Assembly (NCBI GenBank): GCA_965247585.1
Contig: CBDFHC010000003.1
Location: 1 to 64,000, forward strand
Source of the DNA: CBDFHC01 sp965247585
Lineage (GTDB): Bacteria; Chloroflexota; Dehalococcoidia; Lucifugimonadales; GCA-2712585
Direction: 5' to 3'
Length of the DNA: 64,000 nt
Below, in pieces: positions 1-8,577 of the stretch. The notes under the pieces are model-generated. The model was not told where the DNA came from. It saw only the letters and a program-made list of their open reading frames with translations, and ran no database searches. Positions within the stretch are counted from its first letter, which is position 1. Each line of letters begins with the position of its first letter. Made by a program: the position numbers and the translations under genes.

Positions 1-207
1 CTGGATGAGCGGGGGGAAGCGCACCTGATTGCCCTGGCGTGCAGCGAGGCCCCTCCAGGCCATGACCACTGGACCCTGCGGCTCCTGGCAAACAAGGTGG
101 TGGAGTTGGGGCTGGCGCCCTCCATGTCCCACGAGGGAATTCGCAAGCGGTTGAAAAAAACAGTCTCAAGCCGTGGCAGAAGAAGGAGTGGTGTATTCCC
201 CAGGTGA
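1..207 (+). CDS. IS630 transposase, first reading frame (3' part only)
   Basis: This is the C-terminal part of transposase frame A, cut by the window edge; the intact copies encode 159 residues with an N-terminal helix-turn-helix region. It ends at TGA 205-207 and overlaps the GTG of frame B by four bases. A run of seven A at 154-160 lies where a -1 shift would join the frames and give the family sequence RLKKNSLKPWQKKEW. The zero-frame tail after the A run does not look like IS630 protein, so the functional product is probably the A-B fusion. Confidence 0.85.
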   Translation: MDERGEAHLIALACSEAPPGHDHWTLRLLANKVVELGLAPSMSHEGIRKRLKKTVSSRGRRRSGVFPR

Positions 208-851
208 GCGCCGAGTTTGTGGCGTGTATGGAGGATGTGCTGGACCTTTACGCGGAACCCTATGACCCAGAGCGCCCGGTGGTCTGTTTCGACGAGACCT
301 CCAAGCAGTTGCTGGCGGAAAAGAGGTCTCCGATCCCGCCCAAGCCGGCACGACGGGAGCGATACGATTACGAGTACCAGCGCAATGGCACCCGAAACCT
401 GTTCATGCTGTGCGAGCCCCTGGCGGGCTGGAGGCATGTGGCAGTGACCGAACGTCGCACCATGGTGGACTTCGCTCAGCAGATGCGGTGGCTGGCCGAT
501 GAAGCTTACCCAGCGTCCGAGAAGATCCGGGTGGTGCTGGACAACCTCAACACCCACAAACCAGCTTCCCTCTACGAAACCTTCGAGCCCAAGGAGGCTA
601 GGCGAATACGCAAACGCTTGGAGTTTCACTACACTCCCAAGCACGGTAGGTGGCTCAACATGGCAGAGATCGAGTTCAGTGTCTTGGCCAGGCGAGTCCT
701 GCGCCGGCGTATTGCCGATGAAGAGACTTTGAGTGGCGAGATCGCGGCCCTGGAGGCAGAACGAAACCAAGCCGGAGCAACCATTGACTGGAGATTCTCC
801 ACTGTGGACGCCCGAGTCAAGCTTCACCATCTCTATCCTGCCAACAATTAG
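204..851 (+). CDS. IS630 transposase, second reading frame (DDE catalytic domain)
   Basis: This 215-residue frame carries the catalytic half of an IS630/Tc1-mariner-type transposase. The acidic triad is visible as FDET near residue 30, VLDNLNTH about 80 residues later, and LNMAEIEF about 42 residues after that. The GTG start overlaps the frame A stop, but family homology begins upstream in the same frame (LKPWQKKEW), so expression as a frameshift fusion is likelier than independent initiation. This copy has KHGRW where copy 3 has KHGSW; Ser is usual in the family. Confidence 0.9.
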   Translation: MSAEFVACMEDVLDLYAEPYDPERPVVCFDETSKQLLAEKRSPIPPKPARRERYDYEYQRNGTRNLFMLCEPLAGWRHVAVTERRTMVDFAQQMRWLADEAYPASEKIRVVLDNLNTHKPASLYETFEPKEARRIRKRLEFHYTPKHGRWLNMAEIEFSVLARRVLRRRIADEETLSGEIAALEAERNQAGATIDWRFSTVDARVKLHHLYPANN

Positions 852-893
852 GTTGACTGAGTACTAGACTTCATAACAAACCCGGAGGTGGTA

Positions 894-1865
894 ATGAGAC
901 CGATTGGCCGACTGGAGAAGCTAGACGTCAGAGAATTGTGGCCGAATGAAGCCGACGATTTCTCACCATGGCTAAAAGATAATATCGGTGTTTTGTCTGA
1001 AGCGATAGGAATAGATATCGATGTGGCGGAGTTAGAGGGTAAGGTCGGCAATTTCTATGTGGACCTGGTTGGGACGGATCTTAGCACAGGGAGAACGGTA
1101 GTTATCGAAAACCAACTTGAGTCGACAGATCATGACCATTTAGGGAAACTATTGACCTACGCCGCTGGCAGAAATGCTAGCTATGCTATCTGGATAGCTA
1201 GCGATTTCAGACGAGAACATCTTCAGGTCTTAGAGTGGCTAAATGCGACGTCAAATGGGGAGCAAGGGTTTTTTGGGATCCAACTCAAGGCCTACAAGAT
1301 CGGTGATTCGGTGCCGGCGCCCTTTCTGGAGGTAATGGTAAGGCCAAAAGAAATAGTTTTGCCTTCGCCGGACATTTCCGATAAGGGCAGGGCATATCAA
1401 CAGTTTTTTACCGAATTGCTCACCGAAGTTCGTGAGCGATTTCCAAGCTTAAGCGCAAAAAGGCGAGTCCTGCCGCAGAATTGGCTGTCGTTTCCATCAG
1501 GGCGCACGGGATTCAGCCTAGGCATGGCATTCCAGCAAGATGGCAGGCTGATGGCCGAGTTGAATGTGCACTTTATGTACGAAAATGGCTTTCATATCCT
1601 TCAAGAGTCACAAGCTGCGATAGAAACGGAATATGGGGAACCGTTAAGTTGGGAAACTCTGCCTAGGAGCGGACGCGTAGCGGTGTATACGAACGGTCAC
1701 ATCCTCGAGTCTCCGGATCGGTTGATAGAGCTAAGAGAATGGGCAGTAGATAGACTAGCCCGACTTCAAAGCGTTTTCGGCCCACGAATTGACAGAATCC
1801 CTCGAGAGATGATGCTAGTACTCAGTCAACCTAATTGTTGGCAGGATAGAGATGGTGAAGCTTGA
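894..1865 (+). CDS. DUF4268-type PD-(D/E)XK nuclease-like protein
   Basis: Residues 55-95 hold a PD-(D/E)XK-like core: D57 in YVDLV, then E72 and Q74 in VVIENQLE, followed by DHDHLGKLLTY. The C-terminal part matches DUF4268 proteins from memory. The reading frame is open from GTG 888, but GGAGG at 884-888 fits ATG 894 with five-base spacing. The last dozen or so codons come from the end of IS630 copy 2, so the natural C-terminus is lost or replaced, although the domain looks nearly complete. The gene is clearly lower in G+C than its surroundings and lies between inverted IS copies, which suggests transfer. Restriction, defence or repair roles are possible but not shown. Confidence 0.75.
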   Translation: MRPIGRLEKLDVRELWPNEADDFSPWLKDNIGVLSEAIGIDIDVAELEGKVGNFYVDLVGTDLSTGRTVVIENQLESTDHDHLGKLLTYAAGRNASYAIWIASDFRREHLQVLEWLNATSNGEQGFFGIQLKAYKIGDSVPAPFLEVMVRPKEIVLPSPDISDKGRAYQQFFTELLTEVRERFPSLSAKRRVLPQNWLSFPSGRTGFSLGMAFQQDGRLMAELNVHFMYENGFHILQESQAAIETEYGEPLSWETLPRSGRVAVYTNGHILESPDRLIELREWAVDRLARLQSVFGPRIDRIPREMMLVLSQPNCWQDRDGEA

Positions 1866-2478
1866 CTCGGGCGTCCACAGTGGAGAATCTCCAGTCAATG
1901 GTTGCTCCGGCTTGGTTTCGTTCTGCCTCCAGGGCCGCGATCTCGCCACTCAAAGTCTCTTCATCGGCAATACGCCGGCGCAGGACTCGCCTGGCCAAGA
2001 CACTGAACTCGATCTCTGCCATGTTGAGCCACCTACCGTGCTTGGGAGTGTAGTGAAACTCCAAGCGTTTGCGTATTCGCCTAGCCTCCTTGGGCTCGAA
2101 GGTTTCGTAGAGGGAAGCTGGTTTGTGGGTGTTGAGGTTGTCCAGCACCACCCGGATCTTCTCGGACGCTGGGTAAGCTTCATCGGCCAGCCACCGCATC
2201 TGCTGAGCGAAGTCCACCATGGTGCGACGTTCGGTCACTGCCACATGCCTCCAGCCCGCCAGGGGCTCGCACAGCATGAACAGGTTTCGGGTGCCATTGC
2301 GCTGGTACTCGTAATCGTATCGCTCCCGTCGTGCCGGCTTGGGCGGGATCGGAGACCTCTTTTCCGCCAGCAACTGCTTGGAGGTCTCGTCGAAACAGAC
2401 CACCGGGCGCTCTGGGTCATAGGGTTCCGCGTAAAGGTCCAGCACATCCTCCATACACGCCACAAACTCGGCGCTCAC
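1831..2478 (-). CDS. IS630 transposase, second reading frame (copy 2)
   Basis: The protein is identical to that of copy 1, including the KHGRW variant, and has the DDE signatures FDET, VLDNLNTH and LNMAEIEF. It overlaps the upstream frame by four bases (GTGA) and probably works as the C-terminal half of a frameshift fusion. Confidence 0.9.
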   Translation of the reverse strand: MSAEFVACMEDVLDLYAEPYDPERPVVCFDETSKQLLAEKRSPIPPKPARRERYDYEYQRNGTRNLFMLCEPLAGWRHVAVTERRTMVDFAQQMRWLADEAYPASEKIRVVLDNLNTHKPASLYETFEPKEARRIRKRLEFHYTPKHGRWLNMAEIEFSVLARRVLRRRIADEETLSGEIAALEAERNQAGATIDWRFSTVDARVKLHHLYPANN

Positions 2479-2954
2479 CTGGGGAATACACCACTCCTTC
2501 TTCTGCCACGGCTTGAGACTGTTTTTTTCAACCGCTTGCGAATTCCCTCGTGGGACATGGAGGGCGCCAGCCCCAACTCCACCACCTTGTTTGCCAGGAG
2601 CCGCAGGGTCCAGTGGTCATGGCCTGGAGGGGCCTCGCTGCACGCCAGGGCAATCAGGTGCGCTTCCCCCCGCTCATCCAGTTTGGTCGGATGTCCTGGC
2701 CGAGGATCTTCCTCCAAGGCCCGCTTCAGTCCTCCCTCCAGGTACCGCCGCTTGGTACGGCACACCGTACCCGCAGACGTGTCCAGCGCCTCCACGATGC
2801 GCATCACCCCCCAGCCCGTATCTGCCTTTAGCAGAATACGGGCCCGGGCAACCTTTCGCGCTGGGCTCTTTCCCCCGCGAATCAGTCGTTCCAACTGGTC
2901 TCGTTCTTCCCTTTCCAACCGGACCACATACCGTTCTCGTCCCATGGCTGCCAC
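2475..2954 (-). CDS. IS630 transposase, first reading frame (copy 2)
   Basis: This 159-residue frame begins MAAMGRERYVVRLEREER and carries the DNA-binding helix-turn-helix half (RARILLKADTGWG, then VEALDTSAGTVCRTKRRY). Seven A on the minus strand (2522-2528) mark the likely -1 frameshift or transcript slippage point into the catalytic frame. The same arrangement occurs unchanged in all three copies, which argues for programmed frameshifting over decay. Confidence 0.88.
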   Translation of the reverse strand: MAAMGRERYVVRLEREERDQLERLIRGGKSPARKVARARILLKADTGWGVMRIVEALDTSAGTVCRTKRRYLEGGLKRALEEDPRPGHPTKLDERGEAHLIALACSEAPPGHDHWTLRLLANKVVELGLAPSMSHEGIRKRLKKTVSSRGRRRSGVFPR

Positions 2955-3079
2955 CCTCCTACGTCAACACTCCTAAAAAAGGGTAGCAACCTTAGACGTT
3001 TTCTTAAACAATTACCAAAACCGAGTTGACTGAGTACTAGCGTCTAGCAAGGTCTCACTAGGCTTATCTCCCCCAACCC

Positions 3080-4237
3080 CTAAACCAACGCATTCAACCC
3101 CGTTAGCTCCCGGCCCAATATCAACGTGTGGACATCGTACGTCCCCTCGTAGGTGTCCACCGTTTCTAGGTTCAGCATGTGCCGGATGGCGCTGTAGTCC
3201 AGCGTAATGCCGCTGGCGCCCAGTATCTCCCTCGCCGACCTCGCCGCCTTCAGCGCCGCCCTCACGTTCTCCCGCTTCGCCACTGAGACATGCGTGTGGT
3301 CCATCGTCCCCTCATCCTTCAACCGCCCCAGCCGCCACGCCAGCAGCAGTCCTCGCGTGTGGTCAGTCATCATGTCCACCAGCTTCTCCTGCACAAGCTG
3401 CCTCGACGCTATTGGCTGCCCAAACGTCGACCGGCTCTTCGAGAACGCCAGCGCCTCCTCGTACACCGCCTCCAGGCTCCCCAGCGCCCCCCACGCGATG
3501 CCGTAGCGCGCCTGCGTCAGGCACGACAGCGGTCCCCGCAGCCCCTTCACCCCCGGCAGCACCTGCGACTCGTTCACCCGCACCTCGTCCATCACCAGCT
3601 CGCTCGTCACCGACACCCGAAGACTCAACTTCCGCTTTATCTCGTTCGCCTGGAACCCTGGGCTGTCCGTGGGCACCAGGAACCCTCGCACCACCCCTTC
3701 ATCGTCCGCCGCCCACACCAACGCCACATCGGCGATGCTTCCGTTGGAGATCCACATCTTCCGGCCGTTCAGCACATAACCGTCCCCGTCCCTCCGCGCC
3801 CGCGTCGACATCGCCCCGGGGTCAGAGCCTCCGTCGTGCTCCGTCAGCCCAAAGCACCCTATCATCTCCCCCTTCGCCAGCTTGGGCAGATACTTTAGCT
3901 TCTGCTCCTCCGATCCATAGGCGTGGATCGGGTACATCACCAGCGCACCCTGCACGCTCACGAAGCTACGCAGCCCCGAATCCGCTCGCTCCAGCTCGTA
4001 CATCACCAGCCCGTACGCCACGTTGGACACTCCCGCCGTGCCGTACTGCGAAGGCAGGTTCGCCCCCAGCAGCCCCAGCTCCCCTAATCGGGGCGCCAGG
4101 TCCAATGGGAAGCCCTCCTCCTCCCACCATTGGTTCACGTGCGGCATCACATTGTCGTCCAGGAACCCGCGCACCATCTCCTGGGTCTGGCGTTCTTCGG
4201 GGGTGAACAGCTCCCCAACTCGGTAATAGTCCAGCAT
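3080..4237 (-). CDS. Acyl-CoA dehydrogenase, glutaryl-CoA dehydrogenase-like
   Basis: This 385-residue flavoenzyme oxidises an acyl-CoA to the enoyl-CoA, passing electrons to an electron-transfer flavoprotein. Visible family motifs are MYPIHAYGSEEQKLKYLP, GCFGLTEHDGGSDPG, and YEGTYDVHTLILGR near the end, where E364 is the likely catalytic base as in glutaryl-CoA dehydrogenases. Length is normal. It is the last gene of a minus-strand operon with a Rid-domain protein, two MaoC-type hydratase halves and an SDR, which fits oxidation of a dicarboxylic or branched acyl-CoA. Whether it also decarboxylates cannot be told. IS630 copy 2 ends about 40 bases downstream. Confidence 0.88.
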   Translation of the reverse strand: MLDYYRVGELFTPEERQTQEMVRGFLDDNVMPHVNQWWEEEGFPLDLAPRLGELGLLGANLPSQYGTAGVSNVAYGLVMYELERADSGLRSFVSVQGALVMYPIHAYGSEEQKLKYLPKLAKGEMIGCFGLTEHDGGSDPGAMSTRARRDGDGYVLNGRKMWISNGSIADVALVWAADDEGVVRGFLVPTDSPGFQANEIKRKLSLRVSVTSELVMDEVRVNESQVLPGVKGLRGPLSCLTQARYGIAWGALGSLEAVYEEALAFSKSRSTFGQPIASRQLVQEKLVDMMTDHTRGLLLAWRLGRLKDEGTMDHTHVSVAKRENVRAALKAARSAREILGASGITLDYSAIRHMLNLETVDTYEGTYDVHTLILGRELTGLNALV

Positions 4238-4258
4238 CCGTCCTCCCGGCAGGGCCGC

Positions 4259-5476
4259 CTATTCCAGGACCGCCCAAATCTCCATTGCGAAATCGGTCCC
4301 GGCCGTGGCCATCTGGTTTGCCGTCACCGTGGTCAACGACGGCGGCGCCTCCCCATACGCCCCCCTTCGAGCCCTATCCAACGTCGCCTGGTCGAAAGCA
4401 AATCGAGGGCTGGTCATCTCTATGGAGCGCACCACGTCCCCCCATCCGGCGCCCGCCGCTTCCAGCACCGTCAACACATTCTCATAAGTCCTCGCCACTT
4501 GAAGCGCTAGGTCCCCCTCCCCCACAACCCTCCCCGTGACTCGGTCAATCGGACTCTGCGCCGAGCAGAACAGCATCTTCCCGCAACGCACCGCCGCTGC
4601 CACACCGCCCTCACCACCCCATCCCGGCAGCTCAATCACCTCACGGTCGGCCCCCAAATAACACGTCGCGTCAATCTCCAGCAGCGCCGGCCGGTGCAGC
4701 AGCCTCCGCACCACGATAGATGACCCTACGGAGCCGGCTGCCGCGGCCTCCGGCCCTCCGCCTCCTCCCACCGCCGCCGCGGGGTGTACATAATCAAACG
4801 ACCTCACCAGCGCCGACCGCTCAACCCCGGCGTCCCGCATCACCTGCCCCAGGTTGCTCTCCCAGATCGCCTCTCGCTGCGCCGCCAACCCTTCCGGGTA
4901 CACCTCCCGCCCCGCCGCCGCGTCGAACACCCGGCCCGTGGACCCAGAAAGCCAGAACCAGTCGTCACCCACAAAAAATCCGGGCCAGAAAGTAGTCGCC
5001 CGGAACCGCTCCCACGTCGGCGTCCCTTCCGGGAAAATCGCCTTCTTGTCGCGGCCCCCTCGCATGGCCACCGCGTTCACCTTCATCAACCCCGTGGAAT
5101 CCGGCAGCCCTTCCACCAGCACCCCGGTGGCCGCCGGCATACTCCCCCCAAACGCCTCCCGCCGCACCTCGCCGCTGGCGCGGTACTCCGGCATGCAAGG
5201 CTCCAGCGCGTAGTCCACCGTATAGACTAAGTCCTGAAAGCTGTATCCCGCCGCCTCCAGAATCGCTCCCATCTTCTCGAATATCACCTTGGTCTGCTCC
5301 ACCAGGCTGATGCTCTCGACCACATAGCTCCTTCGGCGCTGGTCGTACACCTCCGCCGTCAGCCCGGATATACAGAGGAACCCGTTGCGCTCCACCGCCA
5401 GCGAATATGGCTGCTCCTGATATCGCGGGTCCCAGGGATACGACTCCGGCCGAACAATTCGCTTGCCCTCTGCCAT
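4259..5476 (-). CDS. Protein with three tandem Rid (YjgF/UK114) domains
   Basis: Of 405 residues, three successive stretches resemble single Rid domains: about 10-135, 155-280 and 290-405, each with a hydrophobic strand, an ILEAAG or VLEAAG-type helix and a closing strand. Rid proteins normally have about 125 residues and form trimers, so this looks like a covalently linked trimer. The Arg that binds carboxylates in RidA is not evident in repeats 1 and 3 (ATGVLVEGLP, SLTTVTANQM), so enamine deaminase activity is uncertain. The frame is open further upstream with low-complexity glycine sequence, but ATG 5476 overlaps the preceding stop by one base (TGATG) and begins the conserved part. Role in the operon is unknown. 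Confidence 0.75.
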   Translation of the reverse strand: MAEGKRIVRPESYPWDPRYQEQPYSLAVERNGFLCISGLTAEVYDQRRRSYVVESISLVEQTKVIFEKMGAILEAAGYSFQDLVYTVDYALEPCMPEYRASGEVRREAFGGSMPAATGVLVEGLPDSTGLMKVNAVAMRGGRDKKAIFPEGTPTWERFRATTFWPGFFVGDDWFWLSGSTGRVFDAAAGREVYPEGLAAQREAIWESNLGQVMRDAGVERSALVRSFDYVHPAAAVGGGGGPEAAAAGSVGSSIVVRRLLHRPALLEIDATCYLGADREVIELPGWGGEGGVAAAVRCGKMLFCSAQSPIDRVTGRVVGEGDLALQVARTYENVLTVLEAAGAGWGDVVRSIEMTSPRFAFDQATLDRARRGAYGEAPPSLTTVTANQMATAGTDFAMEIWAVLE

Positions 5477-5922
5477 CAACCGCCCTCCCCCGGCAACCGC
5501 ACCACTCCGCCGGCGGGCTCCAGTATCCGCTCTCCCCTTTGGTTCTCTATCCAAAGGTCCACCTCCGCCACCGTGGCCCCCTCCTCCTCCGCCACCGCTT
5601 TCACCGTGCCGCCGCACGTCACCACGTCGCCTGCGAATACCATCCTACGGTTGCGAAAACTCAGCTTCTTGAGAAAGCACCCCGGCCCTGCCCAGTCCTG
5701 CACCAGTTGCGCCAGGTAGGCACCCAACATCTGCCCGTCCACGAACGGCGCCTCAAATCCTCGCCCTCGAATATAGTCCGCGTCGTAATGCACCCGGATA
5801 AAGTCCCACGTCGCCGCGCCATACGCCATCATCCGTGTCTGGCTAATCTCCTTCCGCATCACCGGAAGCTCTTGCCCCACCTCCACGGTCCCACCCCGCT
5901 GCGGCGCGTTGGCCCCCGCCAC
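5476..5922 (-). CDS. MaoC-like dehydratase, C-terminal half type
   Basis: This 148-residue hot-dog-fold protein has a MaoC-like core (ATWDFIRVHYDADY, then FVDGQMLGAYLAQL), where the Asp-x5-His arrangement of hydratase sites is recognisable. It starts with GTG overlapping the stop of the upstream half (TAGTG) and ends overlapping the start of the Rid gene. With the upstream partner it probably forms a heterodimeric enoyl-CoA hydratase/dehydratase acting with the SDR and acyl-CoA dehydrogenase of this operon. Substrate unknown. Confidence 0.75.
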   Translation of the reverse strand: MAGANAPQRGGTVEVGQELPVMRKEISQTRMMAYGAATWDFIRVHYDADYIRGRGFEAPFVDGQMLGAYLAQLVQDWAGPGCFLKKLSFRNRRMVFAGDVVTCGGTVKAVAEEEGATVAEVDLWIENQRGERILEPAGGVVRLPGEGG

Positions 5923-6434
5923 TACCCCTCACCCCCCTCATCTGAAGGCACTCGATAAAACATCAACTCCATGTTCCGCGCCAGCACTTCCCCTCGCTGA
6001 TTTACATAAGTTATCTCGTTCTGCTGAAACACCAGCCCGCCGGAGCGCCCTTCCCTCTTCCACGCGTCCGCCACCCTGGTCCTCGCCGTCACCACATCGT
6101 CCGGCATCACCGGCTGGAAAAACTCGTACTCGTTGGCCGCCCGCAGCGGCATCGGCAACGTCGAATCGCTGAACCCTATCGGGTGCCCCTCTTCGTCGAT
6201 ATCCGTCCCATACACCTGGAACGTGTCACATATAAGCGTTGGCGGCGCCATCACGTCCTTCAAGCCCAGCTCCCGCGCCCGCGGCCGGTCCGTGTACACC
6301 GGGTTGAAGTCCTGCACCGCCGTGGCATACATCCGAAACGCGGCGCGTCCCATCTCCTCCGGCGAGGTCACCTTCCGCTCTTGGCCCACCGTGGCCCTCA
6401 CCCTGGCATATAGCTCGTCCAGCGCCGCGCCCAA
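5922..6434 (-). CDS. MaoC-like dehydratase, N-terminal half type (FAS1-like dehydratase)
   Basis: This 170-residue protein resembles the N-terminal MaoC/FAS1-dehydratase domain: RMYATAVQDFNPVYTDRP, then MAPPTLICDTFQV and an EYEFFQPVMPDDVVTAR strand. It probably pairs with the next gene as two halves of one hydratase. The start appears to be TTG at 6434, nine bases after the SDR stop, without a strong ribosome-binding site, so the exact start is uncertain. Confidence 0.72.
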   Translation of the reverse strand: MGAALDELYARVRATVGQERKVTSPEEMGRAAFRMYATAVQDFNPVYTDRPRARELGLKDVMAPPTLICDTFQVYGTDIDEEGHPIGFSDSTLPMPLRAANEYEFFQPVMPDDVVTARTRVADAWKREGRSGGLVFQQNEITYVNQRGEVLARNMELMFYRVPSDEGGEG

Positions 6435-6443
6435 TGGGAAAGC

Positions 6444-7229
6444 CTACTTAAAGCCCGGCGTTATTCCCGGACCCCACGTCTTCCCGAACTCGTCCCGCGT
6501 CACCAGCTCCCCGGTCATCGTGTCCGGCCTCTGCAGCGCTAGGAACACCGCTGCCGGCGCTGCGTCCTCCGGCTCTATTCGGCCTTCCCAGGTGCTGCGC
6601 CCCCACGGATTACTCCATGACCCTTCGCTCTTCAGGCTTCCCGGGCTCAACGCGTTCACCGCAATGTTGTGCTCCCTCATCTCCTGCGCCAGGATAAACC
6701 CAAACATGTGAAACGCCGCCTTGCTGGAGCTGTACGCCGTCCCGCCCGCATCCGTCACCACCGCTCCCATCCGGGAGCCTATATTCACAAGGCTGCCGCT
6801 TTTCTGCTTTATCATCACCGGCAGCACATACCTGCTGCAGAGATACGGCCCCTTGATATTTACCGCCATCAGATTGTCCCAGCGCTTCGGGTCTATATCC
6901 AGGAACAGCTCGTTCAGCACCATAATCCCGGCGTTATTCACCAGCACGTCAATCTTCCCATACCGCTCAACCACCTGGTCCACCATGGACTTTACCTCAC
7001 CCTCGTCCGTCACATCGCAAGGAATGCCCAGCGCCTCGCCTCCGGATTCCCTTATCTCCGAAGCGGTCTCCTCCGCCGTGCCCGATAGCCCCGTGGGAGA
7101 CGACGGCCTGGCCGACACCGCCACGATGGCCCCCTCCCTGGCGTACGCCTTGGCGATCGCCTTCCCCAGTCCCCGGCTGGCCCCGGTAATCACCGCCACC
7201 ATTCCTTGCATCTGTCCGCTCGTAGCCAT
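6444..7229 (-). CDS. Short-chain dehydrogenase/reductase
   Basis: This classical SDR of about 261 residues has the cofactor motif TGASRGLG near residue 17, NNAG near 103, and the catalytic Ser (NIGSRMG) and YSSSK motif further on. The C-terminus reads GPGITPGFK. It is the first gene of the minus-strand operon to 3080 and probably oxidises or reduces a hydroxyacyl-CoA or related alcohol there. The frame also has a GTG just before the ATG at 7229; the ATG is preferred. Confidence 0.82.
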   Translation of the reverse strand: MATSGQMQGMVAVITGASRGLGKAIAKAYAREGAIVAVSARPSSPTGLSGTAEETASEIRESGGEALGIPCDVTDEGEVKSMVDQVVERYGKIDVLVNNAGIMVLNELFLDIDPKRWDNLMAVNIKGPYLCSRYVLPVMIKQKSGSLVNIGSRMGAVVTDAGGTAYSSSKAAFHMFGFILAQEMREHNIAVNALSPGSLKSEGSWSNPWGRSTWEGRIEPEDAAPAAVFLALQRPDTMTGELVTRDEFGKTWGPGITPGFK

Positions 7230-7320
7230 CACACACGTTCCCGGTCGAAAGTTGGCGCAATTCTAACCCGCGTGGTTTCCCCATACAACCTCACCCGGCA
7301 ACACTCCAGCGGGAACCGCC

Positions 7321-7351
7321 TTACAACCTACCTCCTACCTGATTGTATAAT
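7321..7351 (+). promoter_or_regulatory. Possible promoter for the M20 hydrolase gene
   Basis: A perfect TATAAT lies at 7346-7351 with a weak TTACAA at 7321-7326, 19 bases upstream. It sits in the divergent gap between the SDR operon and the M20 gene, about 50 bases before the GTG start. Only the -10 box is convincing. Confidence 0.35.
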
Positions 7352-7399
7352 TAAGAACACATCATCAAGCCAGTGAACCAGACGAGAAAAGGAGACGCA

Positions 7400-8563
7400 G
7401 TGAACGCCAAAGAGGCCGCACAAGCCCAGATCAAGACCCTCAGCCAGGACCTGGTGGACCTCAGTCATCGTATCCACGCCAACCCCGAGATTGGCTGGGA
7501 AGAAAAACAGGCTTCCACCTGGCTGGCGGACATCCTCTCCGGTGCCGGCTTCGCCGTGGAGACCGGCATCTGCGGCCTCCCCACCGCCTTCTCCGCCCGC
7601 GCCGGCTCCGGGCCGCTACACCTCGCCATATGCGCCGAATATGACAGTCTTCCCGGCATTGGCCACGCCTGCGGCCACAACATCATCGCCGCCGCCGCCA
7701 TCGGCGCGGCCCTTGCAGCCGCTAAGGTCGCGGACGAGGTCGGCCTCACCGTCAGCGTCATCGGCACCCCCGCCGAAGAGGTGTGCGACAACGGCGGCAA
7801 GATCGTCCTTCTGGAGGGCGGCGCTTTTGATGGCTGCCACGCCGCCATGATGGTCCACCCGGCGCCGTTTGAGATCGCGGCGCCCCGCATCATCGCCGCC
7901 TCCATGTTTGAGGTCCACTACACCGGTAAGGAAGCCCACGCCTCCGCCTTCCCGGAGCGCGGCATCAACGCCGCCGACGCCCTCACCATCGCCCAGACCG
8001 CCATCGGTCTCCTCCGGCAACACATCCGCCCAACTGACCGGGTGCACGGCTTCATCACCAAGGGTGGTGACGCCCCCAACATCATCCCCGCCCACACCAA
8101 CGCCAGGTACATAGTCCGCGCCCAGACTCTGGATGAGCTGGCCGATATTCGCCACAGAGTTGACCGCTGCTTTGAGGCCGGCGCAATCGCCACCGGCGCC
8201 ACCCTTGAATTCACCGGCGGCGACAAGCCTTATGCCCACATGGTGCATGACCAAGAGATTGCACACCTTTACCAGCACAACGCCGAAGCGCTGGGCCGCT
8301 CCTTCCCTGACCTTGGTCCCGCCGCTGAGCGCGCCGCGGGCTCCACTGACATGGGCAACGTATCCTTGGCCATCCCCTCCATCCATCCAATGCTCGGCAT
8401 TGACTCCTTGCCCGCCGTCAATCACCAGCCGGAGTTCACCGCACACTGCGCCACCGCAATTGCGGATAAGGCCGTTATCGAAGGCGCCACCGCCATGGCC
8501 TGGACCGCCATTGATATGGCCACCAACGATGCGCTGAGCTCCAGGCTTACCAGGGCCTCCTGA
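7400..8563 (+). CDS. M20-family amidohydrolase (AbgB/aminobenzoyl-glutamate hydrolase-like)
   Basis: This zinc peptidase/amidohydrolase has metal-binding motifs CAEYDSLPGIGHACGHN and GTPAEEVCDNGGK, and a late His region (AVNHQPEF). It probably cleaves an N-acyl amino acid, folate-like amide or small peptide. The frame opens at GTG 7373, but GGAG about seven bases before GTG 7400 supports the later start (NAKEAAQAQIK). The gene stands alone, divergent from the catabolic operon and followed by a hairpin terminator. Confidence 0.85.
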   Translation: MNAKEAAQAQIKTLSQDLVDLSHRIHANPEIGWEEKQASTWLADILSGAGFAVETGICGLPTAFSARAGSGPLHLAICAEYDSLPGIGHACGHNIIAAAAIGAALAAAKVADEVGLTVSVIGTPAEEVCDNGGKIVLLEGGAFDGCHAAMMVHPAPFEIAAPRIIAASMFEVHYTGKEAHASAFPERGINAADALTIAQTAIGLLRQHIRPTDRVHGFITKGGDAPNIIPAHTNARYIVRAQTLDELADIRHRVDRCFEAGAIATGATLEFTGGDKPYAHMVHDQEIAHLYQHNAEALGRSFPDLGPAAERAAGSTDMGNVSLAIPSIHPMLGIDSLPAVNHQPEFTAHCATAIADKAVIEGATAMAWTAIDMATNDALSSRLTRAS

Positions 8564-8577
8564 TCTGCCAAAGACAA

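Larger units (their letters stand above)
1..864 (+). mobile_element. IS630-family insertion sequence, copy 1 (left part outside the window)
   Basis: This is the right-hand 864 bases of an element that is complete (1220 bp) at 1818-3037 and 9527-10746. The visible end is the terminal inverted repeat GTTGACTGAGTAC (852-864), followed by TA at 865-866, the target dinucleotide that IS630 elements duplicate. About 356 bases, with the start of the first transposase frame, lie outside the window. At two variant sites this copy matches copy 2 and differs from copy 3. It is inverted relative to copy 2, with a nuclease-like gene between them. Confidence 0.95.
1818..3037 (-). mobile_element. IS630-family insertion sequence, copy 2 (complete, 1220 bp)
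   Basis: The ends are 1818-1830 (GTACTCAGTCAAC) and its inverted copy at 3025-3037, flanked by TA at 1816-1817 and 3038-3039. The pre-insertion target would read CTAG. The left edge lies inside the 3' end of the DUF4268 gene. If the element is excised in silico, that gene finds no early stop in the right flank and would run into the antisense of the acyl-CoA dehydrogenase gene. The right flank may therefore not be the gene's original neighbour. Confidence 0.97.

Noticed and set aside
1852..2976. 374-residue plus-strand frame across IS630 copy 2 (and its twin at 9561-10685)
   Set aside because: It is antisense to the transposase frames and has no protein-like features.
3412..4206. Long plus-strand frames opposite the acyl-CoA dehydrogenase and the Rid-domain gene
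   Set aside because: They are rich in Pro, Arg, Ser and Ala, lack start signals and mirror GC-rich codons of the real minus-strand genes.
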